Below are positions 1 through 5,398 of a stretch of DNA of 9,514 bases, one piece after another (position 1 is the stretch's first letter; each line of letters begins with the position of its first letter). Below the pieces are notes generated by a model. That model ran no database searches, was not told where the DNA came from, and saw only the letters and a program-made list of their open reading frames with translations. Source of the DNA: Candidatus Omnitrophota bacterium (GTDB taxonomy: Bacteria; Omnitrophota; Gorgyraeia; Duberdicusellales; 4484-171); the NCBI GenBank assembly GCA_030631705.1, contig DAOVKQ010000009.1, positions 1 to 9,514 of the forward strand. Reading direction: 5' to 3'. A program made the translations under genes and the position numbers.

Positions 1-387
1 AGTCCCTAAAAATACAATACCCTTATTCTTTGCTAAACATAAACTTTGTGTCTCCGGCGGAAGGCTAAAAACTTTCTCAACAGAATCGCTTGTTATTTTA
101 TACACACCTTCTGACGAAGCAAGATATGCCAGATCATAAGAATATCCATCAAGGCATAAACCAACGACAGCCTCATCCTTAGCGACAAAAACCTTATCCC
201 ATGCGCGCCCTTTATCCTGGCTTTTAAATAACGTATTGGCGGATGCCGCGTAGATTATATTGTTGTCCATTTTATGCACATATACTTTACCAATCGAGGT
301 TCTGTCGATCCCTTCCACTTTTTCAAATACTGCTAATGCCTCACCGCACAAAGAAAATAACAAAATCATGCTTAAAGCTAACCGCAT
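1..387 (-). CDS. Exported Asp-box (BNR/Ycf48-like) repeat protein, N-terminal 129 residues
   Basis: The reading frame is open from the ATG at 387 to the left edge, so only the first 129 residues are present. Residues 1-19 look like a Sec signal peptide: a basic start, a hydrophobic core and an Ala-Leu-Ala cleavage site before Val20. Residues 56-63 (SQDKGRAW) match the Asp-box pattern S-x-D-x-G-x-x-W of BNR/sialidase-type beta-propellers and Ycf48-like proteins, and the surrounding 'IIYAAS..TLFKS' fits one propeller blade. The mature protein is therefore probably periplasmic or secreted; its substrate is unknown. The start is supported by a strong AGGAGG at 393-398. Two in-frame ATGs at 417 and 420, also behind a purine-rich AAAGGG, would give a longer but poorer signal peptide. 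It lies 65 bases downstream of the GT9 gene. The fold call rests on one blade, so confidence in the function is modest. Confidence 0.75.
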   Translation of the reverse strand, partial: MRLALSMILLFSLCGEALAVFEKVEGIDRTSIGKVYVHKMDNNIIYAASANTLFKSQDKGRAWDKVFVAKDEAVVGLCLDGYSYDLAYLASSEGVYKITSDSVEKVFSLPPETQSLCLAKNKGIVFLGT

Positions 388-433
388 TGTTCCCTCCTTA
401 AATTCACTTAAAACCATCATTCCCTTTTAAATT

Positions 434-453
434 AATAGGTGTCTGTCCCTATT
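434..453 (-). repeat. Short stem-loop motif with GGGACAGACACC core at the GT9 stop codon
   Basis: AATAGG (434-439) and CCTATT (448-453) form a perfect 6-bp inverted repeat around an 8-base loop. Read on the minus strand it is AATAGGGACAGACACCTATT and begins at the last base of the GT9 stop codon. I recall near-identical words as dispersed extragenic motifs in environmental genomes, possibly REP-like sequences mobilised by Y1 transposases; that is memory, not shown here. The stem is short and has no U-tract, so it is a poor terminator candidate. Confidence 0.45.
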
Positions 454-1538
454 TAAAGCAGTGTTTTCGCTGCTTTAAAAACTTCATCCACCTCTATATC
501 GCGCAGGCACTTTCGGTTCAATTTACACTCCGCGAAGCGAAATCTTCTGTAGCAGGGACGACAAGGCAAATCTTTTGTTATAACGATTGCGCGGCGCGGC
601 TGATAGGGATAAGGTCCGTACACTTTTTCATCTACCGGTCCGGACAACTCTATTAGTTTTTTCCCCCAAGCATCGGCAAATCTTAAAGGACCTGTATTGT
701 TTCCGATCACTAAATCACATTTTTCAATCAAGGCTATTATTTTCTCTAAGGAAACATCGCTAAACTCATAACAATACCCGCAAGCATCTTTCACGCCATT
801 GATAAGAAAAGAAATATCTTTCTTTTCTTTGACTCCGGCAAAGATAAATATCTTAGCGTCAAATTCATTGATTAGCCTTTTCACTAATAAAGAAAATTTA
901 TCCAGCGGCCAGCGCCTTATATGGTCATATTTACCGAATGTCTCGCCTCCGCAAGGAACAATTCCGATAATCAACTTACCGTATAAATTATTCTCATTAA
1001 TAAAATTATTGACCCATTCCTTACTGCCGCTATCGGCAAATATCTGCAGGGAATATTGTTTTAGCGGTATATCAAGCAGTCTCAATACATCAAGATAATA
1101 CTCTGCTACATGTTTATTATCAAAGCCTTCCAGAACTATTTTGCCGGTAAGGAACCTGCCTCTTTTTTTATAATTTAACCCGATTCGCTTTTTTATCCCC
1201 GCCCACCAGGCAAAAAAGCCGAATCCGGTGTTAAGCGACAAGTCAACCGCCACATCGATACGCTCTTTCTTAATATCATTGAGAAACGACAAGGATACCT
1301 TAATCCATGCCAGTATAGACTTCTTTCGTATGGCTTCAAAAGCATCCCGCTCATAAACAAACAATTTATGAATATGGGGATTATTTTCTAAAATAGGCCG
1401 CGTTCTTTTGTTGCAGAGATAGAATATTTTACTTTCCGGATACGCGTTCTTAAGATTTTGGATTAGAGGTGTGGAAAAAATAACATCGCCTATACCGAAG
1501 GGATTTATTACAAGGAAAGATTTATAATTAGCAGGCAC
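453..1538 (-). CDS. Glycosyltransferase family 9 (heptosyltransferase-like)
   Basis: This 361-residue protein has the features of GT9 (ADP-heptose:LPS heptosyltransferase) enzymes, which transfer heptose or related sugars from nucleotide donors to lipid-linked acceptors at the cytoplasmic face. The N-terminal Rossmann half opens with VINPFGIGDVIFSTPLI (residues 10-26), the family's 'G-x-GD-x-[IVL]-x-x-TP' signature. The C-terminal half has the donor-site motif GNNTGPLRFADAWGK (279-293) followed by LSGP. A Cys-rich tail (CRPCYRR...CKLNRKCLRDIEVDEV, about 326-354) matches the usual GT9 ending. Length is typical. The start is GTG, overlapping the upstream DUF4254 stop by one base (TAGTG); no clear Shine-Dalgarno is visible, so translational coupling is likely. 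Donor and acceptor cannot be assigned from sequence. Confidence 0.93.
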   Translation of the reverse strand: MPANYKSFLVINPFGIGDVIFSTPLIQNLKNAYPESKIFYLCNKRTRPILENNPHIHKLFVYERDAFEAIRKKSILAWIKVSLSFLNDIKKERIDVAVDLSLNTGFGFFAWWAGIKKRIGLNYKKRGRFLTGKIVLEGFDNKHVAEYYLDVLRLLDIPLKQYSLQIFADSGSKEWVNNFINENNLYGKLIIGIVPCGGETFGKYDHIRRWPLDKFSLLVKRLINEFDAKIFIFAGVKEKKDISFLINGVKDACGYCYEFSDVSLEKIIALIEKCDLVIGNNTGPLRFADAWGKKLIELSGPVDEKVYGPYPYQPRRAIVITKDLPCRPCYRRFRFAECKLNRKCLRDIEVDEVFKAAKTLL

Positions 1539-2017
1539 TATTTTTTCTTACGCTTTTTGATTTTTTCACTAAAGAACTCGTCTATCTTGTCTATGAGATC
1601 ATTTCTCTGCTGATTAGCCACGTCTATTTTTCGCTTTGTCTTTCCTATATAAGACAAAGGAACATCTTCCCTGCGGGCCTGGTCCTCTAACTGCCATAAT
1701 TCCATATTCTTCTTAGAAAGGCCGTCTATTGCTTTAGACAGTGAATTAACACGCCCTATCTTTCCTATGGCCTGCGGCTTATTGTAAAGTTTAAGCTTTT
1801 CATCTTTTAGAATAATCTTTCTTCGAGTTGCCTCTATCACAAATTCTTCTACTTCTTTAATAAGAAGTTTTTTCTGCGTTTCTAATACTAAGAGTTTTTC
1901 TTTAAGCTGTTTTTTTGTAAACTTTGATTTCTTAGAAGCAATCATCTGTTTTAAATAAAACTCTCTTATTGATTTTATGCTTAATTTATCAACTAAACTA
2001 CCTAATGTCTCGGCCAT
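1538..2017 (-). CDS. DUF4254 family protein
   Basis: This small, highly charged, probably all-helical cytoplasmic protein (159 residues from the chosen start) matches my recollection of DUF4254, a family of unknown function often found beside glycosyltransferases. The diagnostic part is the C-terminal half: ELWQLEDQARR (106-116), then KRKID (128-132) and NQQRNDLIDKID (135-146), ending in a Lys/Arg-rich tail. No catalytic motif or membrane segment is visible. The reading frame is open further upstream, but AGGAGG at 2023-2028 is five bases before the ATG at 2017 and only two before the ATG at 2020, so 2017 is preferred. The stop overlaps the GTG of the GT9 gene by one base, implying co-expression and perhaps joint function. 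Family assignment is fairly secure; the role is unknown. Confidence 0.85.
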   Translation of the reverse strand: MAETLGSLVDKLSIKSIREFYLKQMIASKKSKFTKKQLKEKLLVLETQKKLLIKEVEEFVIEATRRKIILKDEKLKLYNKPQAIGKIGRVNSLSKAIDGLSKKNMELWQLEDQARREDVPLSYIGKTKRKIDVANQQRNDLIDKIDEFFSEKIKKRKKK

Positions 2018-2022
2018 CATTG

Positions 2023-2028
2023 CCTCCT
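2023..2028 (-). promoter_or_regulatory. Shine-Dalgarno AGGAGG deciding the DUF4254 start
   Basis: A full-strength AGGAGG lies five bases upstream of the ATG at 2017. It places the start eight codons inside the longest open frame, whose first ATG (2041) has no ribosome-binding site because it lies upstream of this one. Confidence 0.8.
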
Positions 2029-2050
2029 TATAAAAACACACATTGTCAGG

Positions 2051-2093
2051 TTAAACTCTAAATCCTAAACACTAAACCCTAAATAAATCCAAA
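2051..2093. repeat. Left 43-nt arm of the four-helix-bundle cassette (G-free on + strand)
   Basis: This low-complexity tract is built from CTAAA/CCTAAAC words and contains no G on the + strand. Aligned without gaps to the reverse complement of 2478-2520 it matches at 33 of 43 positions by my hand count. Identity is highest at the inner end, where 17 of the last 20 match. The two arms therefore form one long imperfect inverted repeat enclosing the gene. Confidence 0.85.
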
Positions 2094-2117
2094 GTTCAAA
2101 ACCACAAACCCAAAACA

Positions 2118-2477
2118 TTATTTAGCCTTTTCGACTATTGACCCGAATATCTTCGTAAGTTCTGTTGCCTCTTGAATCAGCTCTTCCTGAGTTCTTTTGT
2201 TCTCGTCTTTAACCTCTATGAGCTCAAGCCAATACCTGCTCTCCTTGGCTTCTTTTCTGGATATTTTAATTCTCATCGCAAAATCCTTTTTACTTAAAGC
2301 TTCTTCTGCTTCTACATAATTAGCACCTACCGAGCCCGAGGCTTTGATCAATTGCCTGGCGTCTTCTATATTAGATAATATCTTTGGTAAATCTTTCACA
2401 AACCCTCTTATTTTCTTGGCGAATTTCTTTGTCCTATCAGCTAAATCATAAGGTTTTGAGTTTTGAGTTTCAGACAT
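2118..2477 (-). CDS. Four-helix-bundle protein (bS23 / 23S rRNA IVS-type)
   Basis: This 119-residue protein matches the four-helix-bundle family that includes the ORF of 23S rRNA intervening sequences and the Avd-like accessory proteins. Seen here are KPYDLADRTKKFAKKIRGFV (8-27), the conserved helix-loop SGSVGANYVEAEEALSKKDFAMRIKISRKEAKES (about 48-81), RYWLELIE (82-89), and a helical tail with ELTKIFGSIV. These are the expected signatures at the expected length. Family members form ring-shaped oligomers with a basic surface and may bind nucleic acid; the role of free-standing copies is unknown. No Shine-Dalgarno precedes the ATG: the 43 bases upstream contain no G on the coding strand, so initiation is probably leader-unstructured or coupled to the manC stop 30 bases upstream. 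No reverse transcriptase is nearby to suggest an Avd role. Confidence 0.92.
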   Translation of the reverse strand: MSETQNSKPYDLADRTKKFAKKIRGFVKDLPKILSNIEDARQLIKASGSVGANYVEAEEALSKKDFAMRIKISRKEAKESRYWLELIEVKDENKRTQEELIQEATELTKIFGSIVEKAK

Positions 2478-2520
2478 TTTGAGTTTATTTAGAGTTTAGG
2501 GTTTTGAGTTTAGGGTTTTT
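2478..2520. repeat. Right 43-nt arm of the four-helix-bundle cassette (C-free on + strand)
   Basis: This tract of TTTAGGG/GAGTTT words starts at the base adjoining the ATG of the four-helix-bundle gene and has no C on the + strand. It pairs with 2051-2093 as an inverted repeat (33/43 ungapped). It overlaps the last codons of manC (AAA CCC TAA), so the repeat itself encodes the manC stop. The TTTAGGG words resemble plant telomere repeats only by composition. Confidence 0.85.
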
Positions 2521-3916
2521 CCGCTTCATAGGAAGTGTATCTCCTGATATCATCCTCGCCAAGATAATTTCCGATTTGCACTTCAATTATTACTACCATC
2601 TTATCCGTAGGATTGTATACCCTGTGCTTTACGCCCTTGGATACAAAGATACTTTCGTTCTTTTTTACTACCGTTTTCCTCTTACCCACGGTCACCTCTG
2701 CTTTACCCTGGACTATATTCCAATGTTCACTTCTGAACTTATGCCTTTGTAAAGAGATGTATTTACCGGGATAGACTCCTATTTCTTTTACCTTATATCC
2801 CGGTTTTTCTTTCAAGATCGCGTAATAACCCCAGGGACGGTAGACAGTTAAACTATCCCTAACCTGGGGACTATTCTTTTTCTTAAGATGGGTAGTAAGT
2901 TTTTTAACCTTATCAGAAAACCCTTTCTTCATAACCAGTATTGAATCGGAATCTTCGATCACCAGCACATCCTTGACCCCCAAAAAACTTATAAGTTTAT
3001 CCCTGGAAAAGGCAAAGCAATCGTTTGCTTCAAAAAACTCGGCATTACCTATACTCACATTCCTACTGCCTTTCGCGAAATACTCAAGCACACTTTCCCA
3101 GCTGCCTAAATCAGACCAGTTTAAAGGAAACTCGACTAAAGCCGCTTTTTTGGTTTTTTGCATGATAGCGTAATCTATGGAATCTTCGGGAACTTTAAAA
3201 AAATTCTTATGAAGAATAGAAAAATCACTCAAACAATGCTTGTACATTTTAGGAGAATGCTTTTCTAGTTCTTTGAAAAATACCTCTTTCTTAAAACAAA
3301 AGATCCCGGCATTCCAATAGGCTTTTTCTTTTAATAATCTCTTTATTTTAACGCTTGTGGGTTTCTCGATGAATTTTTTCACTTCAAAACCATCAAGGAC
3401 TTTTTTCCCGGCAAGCACATATCCATACCCCGCTTTGGGGCTGTCGGGTTTAACACCGAAAATAACCATGTACCCTAACCCGGCCACTTTTCCGGCCTTG
3501 CCAAGTGATTTCTTAAAAGCAGCTAAGGGCTCTATTATATGATCGGAAGGTAAAACAAAGAAAATATCATCATCACGACATCTATTGCCCAATGCTTTTA
3601 TGGCAAGCATCACCGCGGGAGCGGTGCTCTTAGGGCACGGCTCTAAGATAATATTATGTTTTAAGGCTTTACGCGTCCGGTTATCGATGTCGCGAGCCGA
3701 CTCAATCTGGTTAATAACATGGAATTTATACTGCTGGGAGCTTACGATTAAAATATTAGCGGCTTTAAAGTATTTAAGGGCCCGCCTTAAGGTTAACTGA
3801 AAAAGCGACTCTCCGTTTACAAACTCTACAAACTGCTTGGGATAATTCTCCCGCGATACCGGCCAAAGCCTTGTACCTTTACCGCCTACTAAAATAATGG
3901 CAAATTCTTTAGGCAT
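2510..3916 (-). CDS. manC: Mannose-1-phosphate guanylyltransferase / mannose-6-phosphate isomerase
   Basis: This bifunctional-type enzyme makes GDP-mannose from mannose-1-phosphate and GTP, with a C-terminal type II PMI cupin for fructose-6-P/mannose-6-P interconversion. The N-terminal nucleotidyltransferase (about 1-280) has GGKGTRLWPVSRENYPKQF (11-29), EPCPKSTAPAV (92-102), PSDHII (123-128), FIEKP (182-186), WNAGIF (201-206) and WSDLGSW (267-273). The cupin (about 357-458) has RPWG (360-363), LQRHKFRSEHW (389-399) and EVQIGNYLGEDDI (445-457). In the usual 'QxHxHRxEHW' the second His of the HxH pair is Phe394 here, so isomerase metal binding may be altered. The 468-residue length is near normal, but the last residues (EAEKP) depart from the common ending and the stop lies within a repeat arm. 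The start is ATG with only a weak GAG upstream. A 15-codon relic of a second allele lies at 5354-5398. Confidence 0.95.
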   Translation of the reverse strand: MPKEFAIILVGGKGTRLWPVSRENYPKQFVEFVNGESLFQLTLRRALKYFKAANILIVSSQQYKFHVINQIESARDIDNRTRKALKHNIILEPCPKSTAPAVMLAIKALGNRCRDDDIFFVLPSDHIIEPLAAFKKSLGKAGKVAGLGYMVIFGVKPDSPKAGYGYVLAGKKVLDGFEVKKFIEKPTSVKIKRLLKEKAYWNAGIFCFKKEVFFKELEKHSPKMYKHCLSDFSILHKNFFKVPEDSIDYAIMQKTKKAALVEFPLNWSDLGSWESVLEYFAKGSRNVSIGNAEFFEANDCFAFSRDKLISFLGVKDVLVIEDSDSILVMKKGFSDKVKKLTTHLKKKNSPQVRDSLTVYRPWGYYAILKEKPGYKVKEIGVYPGKYISLQRHKFRSEHWNIVQGKAEVTVGKRKTVVKKNESIFVSKGVKHRVYNPTDKMVVIIEVQIGNYLGEDDIRRYTSYEAEKP

Positions 3917-3920
3917 AACT

Positions 3921-4055
3921 CACATATTGAAGCTCCACAGGCTTACACCCGTGGATTCTTACCCTTCGCTTCGGCGGAGCGGAAACCTCACCGAAGCGGA
4001 ATTCATCCCGCTATCTATCCCCCCCCTTACAGGTAGGGAATTCCGCGAAGGCGGG
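3921..4055 (-). mobile_element. Possible IS200/IS605-type right-end remnant
   Basis: The 135 bases between the ATPase stop and manC are GC-rich and hairpin-rich, unlike the AT-rich surroundings. Read on the minus strand, the last part has the form 'AAGAATCC-stem-loop-GGAG-TTCA', which resembles the right end (and omega-RNA 3' end) of IS200/IS605 elements with tnpB. Upstream of it, CCTTCGC (3963-3969) pairs with GCGAAGG (4045-4051), CGCTTCGG (3967-3974) with CCGAAGCG (3991-3998), and GCGGAATTC (3996-4004) with GAATTCCGC (4038-4046), giving alternative foldings. A run of eight C occurs at 4019-4026. No tnpA or tnpB reading frame was recognised, so this would be a solo end or an excision scar. 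The family resemblance is from memory. Confidence 0.45.
3935..3954 (-). repeat. Terminal hairpin of the IS605-like end
   Basis: CCACAGG (3935-3941) and CCCGTGG (3948-3954) pair at six of seven positions, the remaining pair being G-U in minus-strand RNA, around a 6-base loop. The foot of the stem lies 18 bases upstream of the manC ATG, so it could also affect manC translation. Confidence 0.7.
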
Positions 4056-5267
4056 TTAAAATAATCGGGACGCGGATATTCTAAAAATATTTTTCTTCTC
4101 TTGCAATGCAACGCCTTCTTCGCGGCAAACCTGAACCAGAGGAATAGCGCCAAGAGCGGAAGAAATATCAAAATGGTGTTTAGCAACAGGGCTATCTGAA
4201 TATTTCGCTTCTATCAAGCACCAGGGTTTGTTTTCTTTCAAAATCAAAAAGTCAGTTTCCTTCTTTTCTTTATTTCTTATATAGAATAATGAATATCTTT
4301 CTCCGGAAGCATCCCCCCAAAAACGAATCACAGCTTGAAGTTCACAAGCAACATAATTTTCAAATCTTTTGGCCTGGTCTCCAATGCGTGTCCAATCATA
4401 TAGATAAACTTTAGAAGCTTTAAGAAGAGACCTTTTTATATTCTTTGAATAAGGGCTTATCTTAAAAGCAAGATAGAAATCAGATAGCCTTTTAAGGTAA
4501 TTCTTTATTGTCGGCACGCTCAGCTCCAAATGAGAAGCTAATGAGTGCTGTGATACGGGGCTCCCCACCATTTCAGGCAAAAGGCGGTATAAATCATAGA
4601 GATACTCATTATTGACAATCCGCGTCATTGAACCAATATCTTCGTTGATAACCCTATCTAAATAATCTTCCGACCATTTACGCTGAAATTTCTTGGACTG
4701 GCGCAAAAAGGGCTCGGGAAACCCTCCGTACTCAAGCAGTGAAGAAAGATATTCTCCTCCATCAGGTTTACAATCTAATTTCTGCCTGATAAAATCAGAA
4801 GCATTTTGTGGAATATTTTTAGCCAATCTTTTTGCGTTTTTTAATTCTCCCAGGCAAAGCGGAGATAAATGAAAAGTAAAATACCTGCCTGAAAGGCTAT
4901 CGCCGGCCATTCTGGATATATTGAGCTTTGCTGAACCGGTAACAATAAATTGGTAATCCTGTTCTGTTTGGTCATAAATACCCTTCAAAATATTTTTCCA
5001 TTTCGGCATCTTATGAATTTCATCAAAACAAACCCAGGATTTATTTTTCGACCGGCTCGCGTCTTGTGTAAAAAAAAGCTCATTTTCTTTATAACGGTTT
5101 CTGACAGACCGCAAATCCCAAAGGTAATAAAGCTTTTCAGTACCTTCTTTTTTAAGTTTTAATTTGGACAGGGTGGTTTTACCGGACTGCCTGGGCCCGG
5201 TAATACAACGCATCTGCCGGCCCCAGTCATTAGAAAACGCTATATGATAAAGAGTTCTTTCAATCAC
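4056..5267 (-). CDS. AAA ATPase with C-terminal DUF4143 (PD-(D/E)xK-like) domain
   Basis: This 403-residue protein is a complete member of the solitary AAA-14/DUF4143 ATPases, a family widespread in bacteria and archaea with no settled function. The N-terminal ATPase domain has Walker A GPRQSGKTT (24-32), Walker B WVCFDEIHK (78-86, catalytic D82-E83) and a VTGS sensor (109-112), then GRYFTFHLSPL (127-137). A GGFPEPFL motif (181-188) and a winged-helix-like stretch (about 238-262) follow. The DUF4143 domain ends in a nuclease-fold signature, ENYV (303-306), ETDF (337-340) and LIEAKYS (351-357), with the D and E-x-K residues intact. The start is GTG, chosen because 'MIERTLYHIA' is the usual opening and because the promoter positions transcription there. 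It is inserted between a manC stub and the intact manC. Being unrelated to sugar metabolism, it is best seen as cargo or an insertion. Confidence 0.93.
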   Translation of the reverse strand: MIERTLYHIAFSNDWGRQMRCITGPRQSGKTTLSKLKLKKEGTEKLYYLWDLRSVRNRYKENELFFTQDASRSKNKSWVCFDEIHKMPKWKNILKGIYDQTEQDYQFIVTGSAKLNISRMAGDSLSGRYFTFHLSPLCLGELKNAKRLAKNIPQNASDFIRQKLDCKPDGGEYLSSLLEYGGFPEPFLRQSKKFQRKWSEDYLDRVINEDIGSMTRIVNNEYLYDLYRLLPEMVGSPVSQHSLASHLELSVPTIKNYLKRLSDFYLAFKISPYSKNIKRSLLKASKVYLYDWTRIGDQAKRFENYVACELQAVIRFWGDASGERYSLFYIRNKEKKETDFLILKENKPWCLIEAKYSDSPVAKHHFDISSALGAIPLVQVCREEGVALQEKKNIFRISASRLF

Positions 5268-5273
5268 CTTTTT

Positions 5274-5302
5274 ATTGTATAATAAAGCTTTAAAATAGTC
5301 AA
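5274..5302 (-). promoter_or_regulatory. Sigma-70-like promoter of the DUF4143 ATPase, probably leaderless
   Basis: TTGACT (5297-5302) and TACAAT (5274-5279) are separated by exactly 17 bases. Only six bases lie between the -10 element and the GTG start codon at 5267, so transcription is expected to begin at or within a base or two of the start codon. The mRNA would then lack a usable 5' untranslated region. Confidence 0.75.
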
Positions 5303-5329
5303 GCTATTTTAAACATATATTTAAAATAG
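5289..5329. repeat. Three alternating copies of a 10-mer over the ATPase promoter (operator-like)
   Basis: TTTAAAATAG occurs at 5289-5298, inverted at 5304-5313 (CTATTTTAAA), and again direct at 5320-5329. Adjacent copies form perfect 10-bp palindromes with 5-base and 6-base centres. The two direct copies extend to TTTAAAATAGTCA and are 31 bp apart, about three helical turns. The first copy overlaps the -35 box. This is the layout expected for a cooperative repressor site, possibly autoregulatory; no regulator is identified. Confidence 0.7.
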
Positions 5330-5398
5330 TCACAATCTCCGATTCAGAAAACCTGTTCCTTTACCCCCCACCAGAATAATCGCAAATTCTTTAGGCAT
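5330..5398 (-). pseudogene. manC: manC 5' stub (codons 1-15 plus out-of-family tail)
   Basis: The ATG at 5398 opens MPKEFAIILVGGKGT, identical in protein to the first 15 residues of the intact manC. The frame then runs into unrelated residues (GFLNRRL) and stops at 5330. The shared 45 bases differ at six positions by hand count, all synonymous (GCG/GCC, CTG/TTA, GTG/GTA, GGG/GGC, GGA/GGT). Homology begins essentially at the ATG and ends just after codon 15, at 'ACAGG' versus 'ACAAGG'. The stub overlaps the GT87 stop by eight bases, as an original coupled manC would have done. It is the remains of the resident manC after the ATPase-bearing segment arrived. Confidence 0.88.

Larger units (their letters stand above)
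2051..2520 (-). mobile_element. Putative cassette: four-helix-bundle gene between inverted low-complexity arms
   Basis: The unit of about 470 bp consists of a 43-nt left arm, a short C/A-rich 24-nt stretch, the four-helix-bundle gene and a 43-nt right arm. On the coding strand the arm before the gene contains no G and the 24-nt-plus-arm tract after the gene contains a single C. The cassette lies between manC and DUF4254, and its outer right edge provides the manC stop codon. The collapsed copy at about 8154-8365 has the same architecture with different arm sequence. The mobile nature is inferred from that recurrence and from the analogy with rRNA intervening sequences, where a bS23-type ORF sits inside a stem; no transposase is present. 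Confidence 0.55.

Noticed and set aside
799..1098. Plus-strand open frames such as this one and those at 2504-2752, 2973-3173, 3357-3542, 3585-3800, 4950-5162, 7121-7309, 7892-8086, 8322-8672 and 8874-9182
   Set aside because: All lie opposite or mostly opposite well-supported minus-strand genes, have no recognisable domain and lack convincing ribosome sites.
2118..2477. Four-helix-bundle protein as Avd of a diversity-generating retroelement
   Set aside because: No reverse transcriptase, template repeat or variable repeat is present in the window, and the family is much broader than Avd.
2478..2520. Telomere-like TTTAGGG repeats
   Set aside because: The words are irregular, occur within a bacterial operon and pair with an inverted partner; they are cassette arms, not telomeric DNA.
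3959..4186. Minus-strand 75-codon frame with a hydrophobic start
   Set aside because: It is a shifted reading of the end of the DUF4143 ATPase running into the hairpin-rich segment; the ATPase frame is clearly the coding one there.
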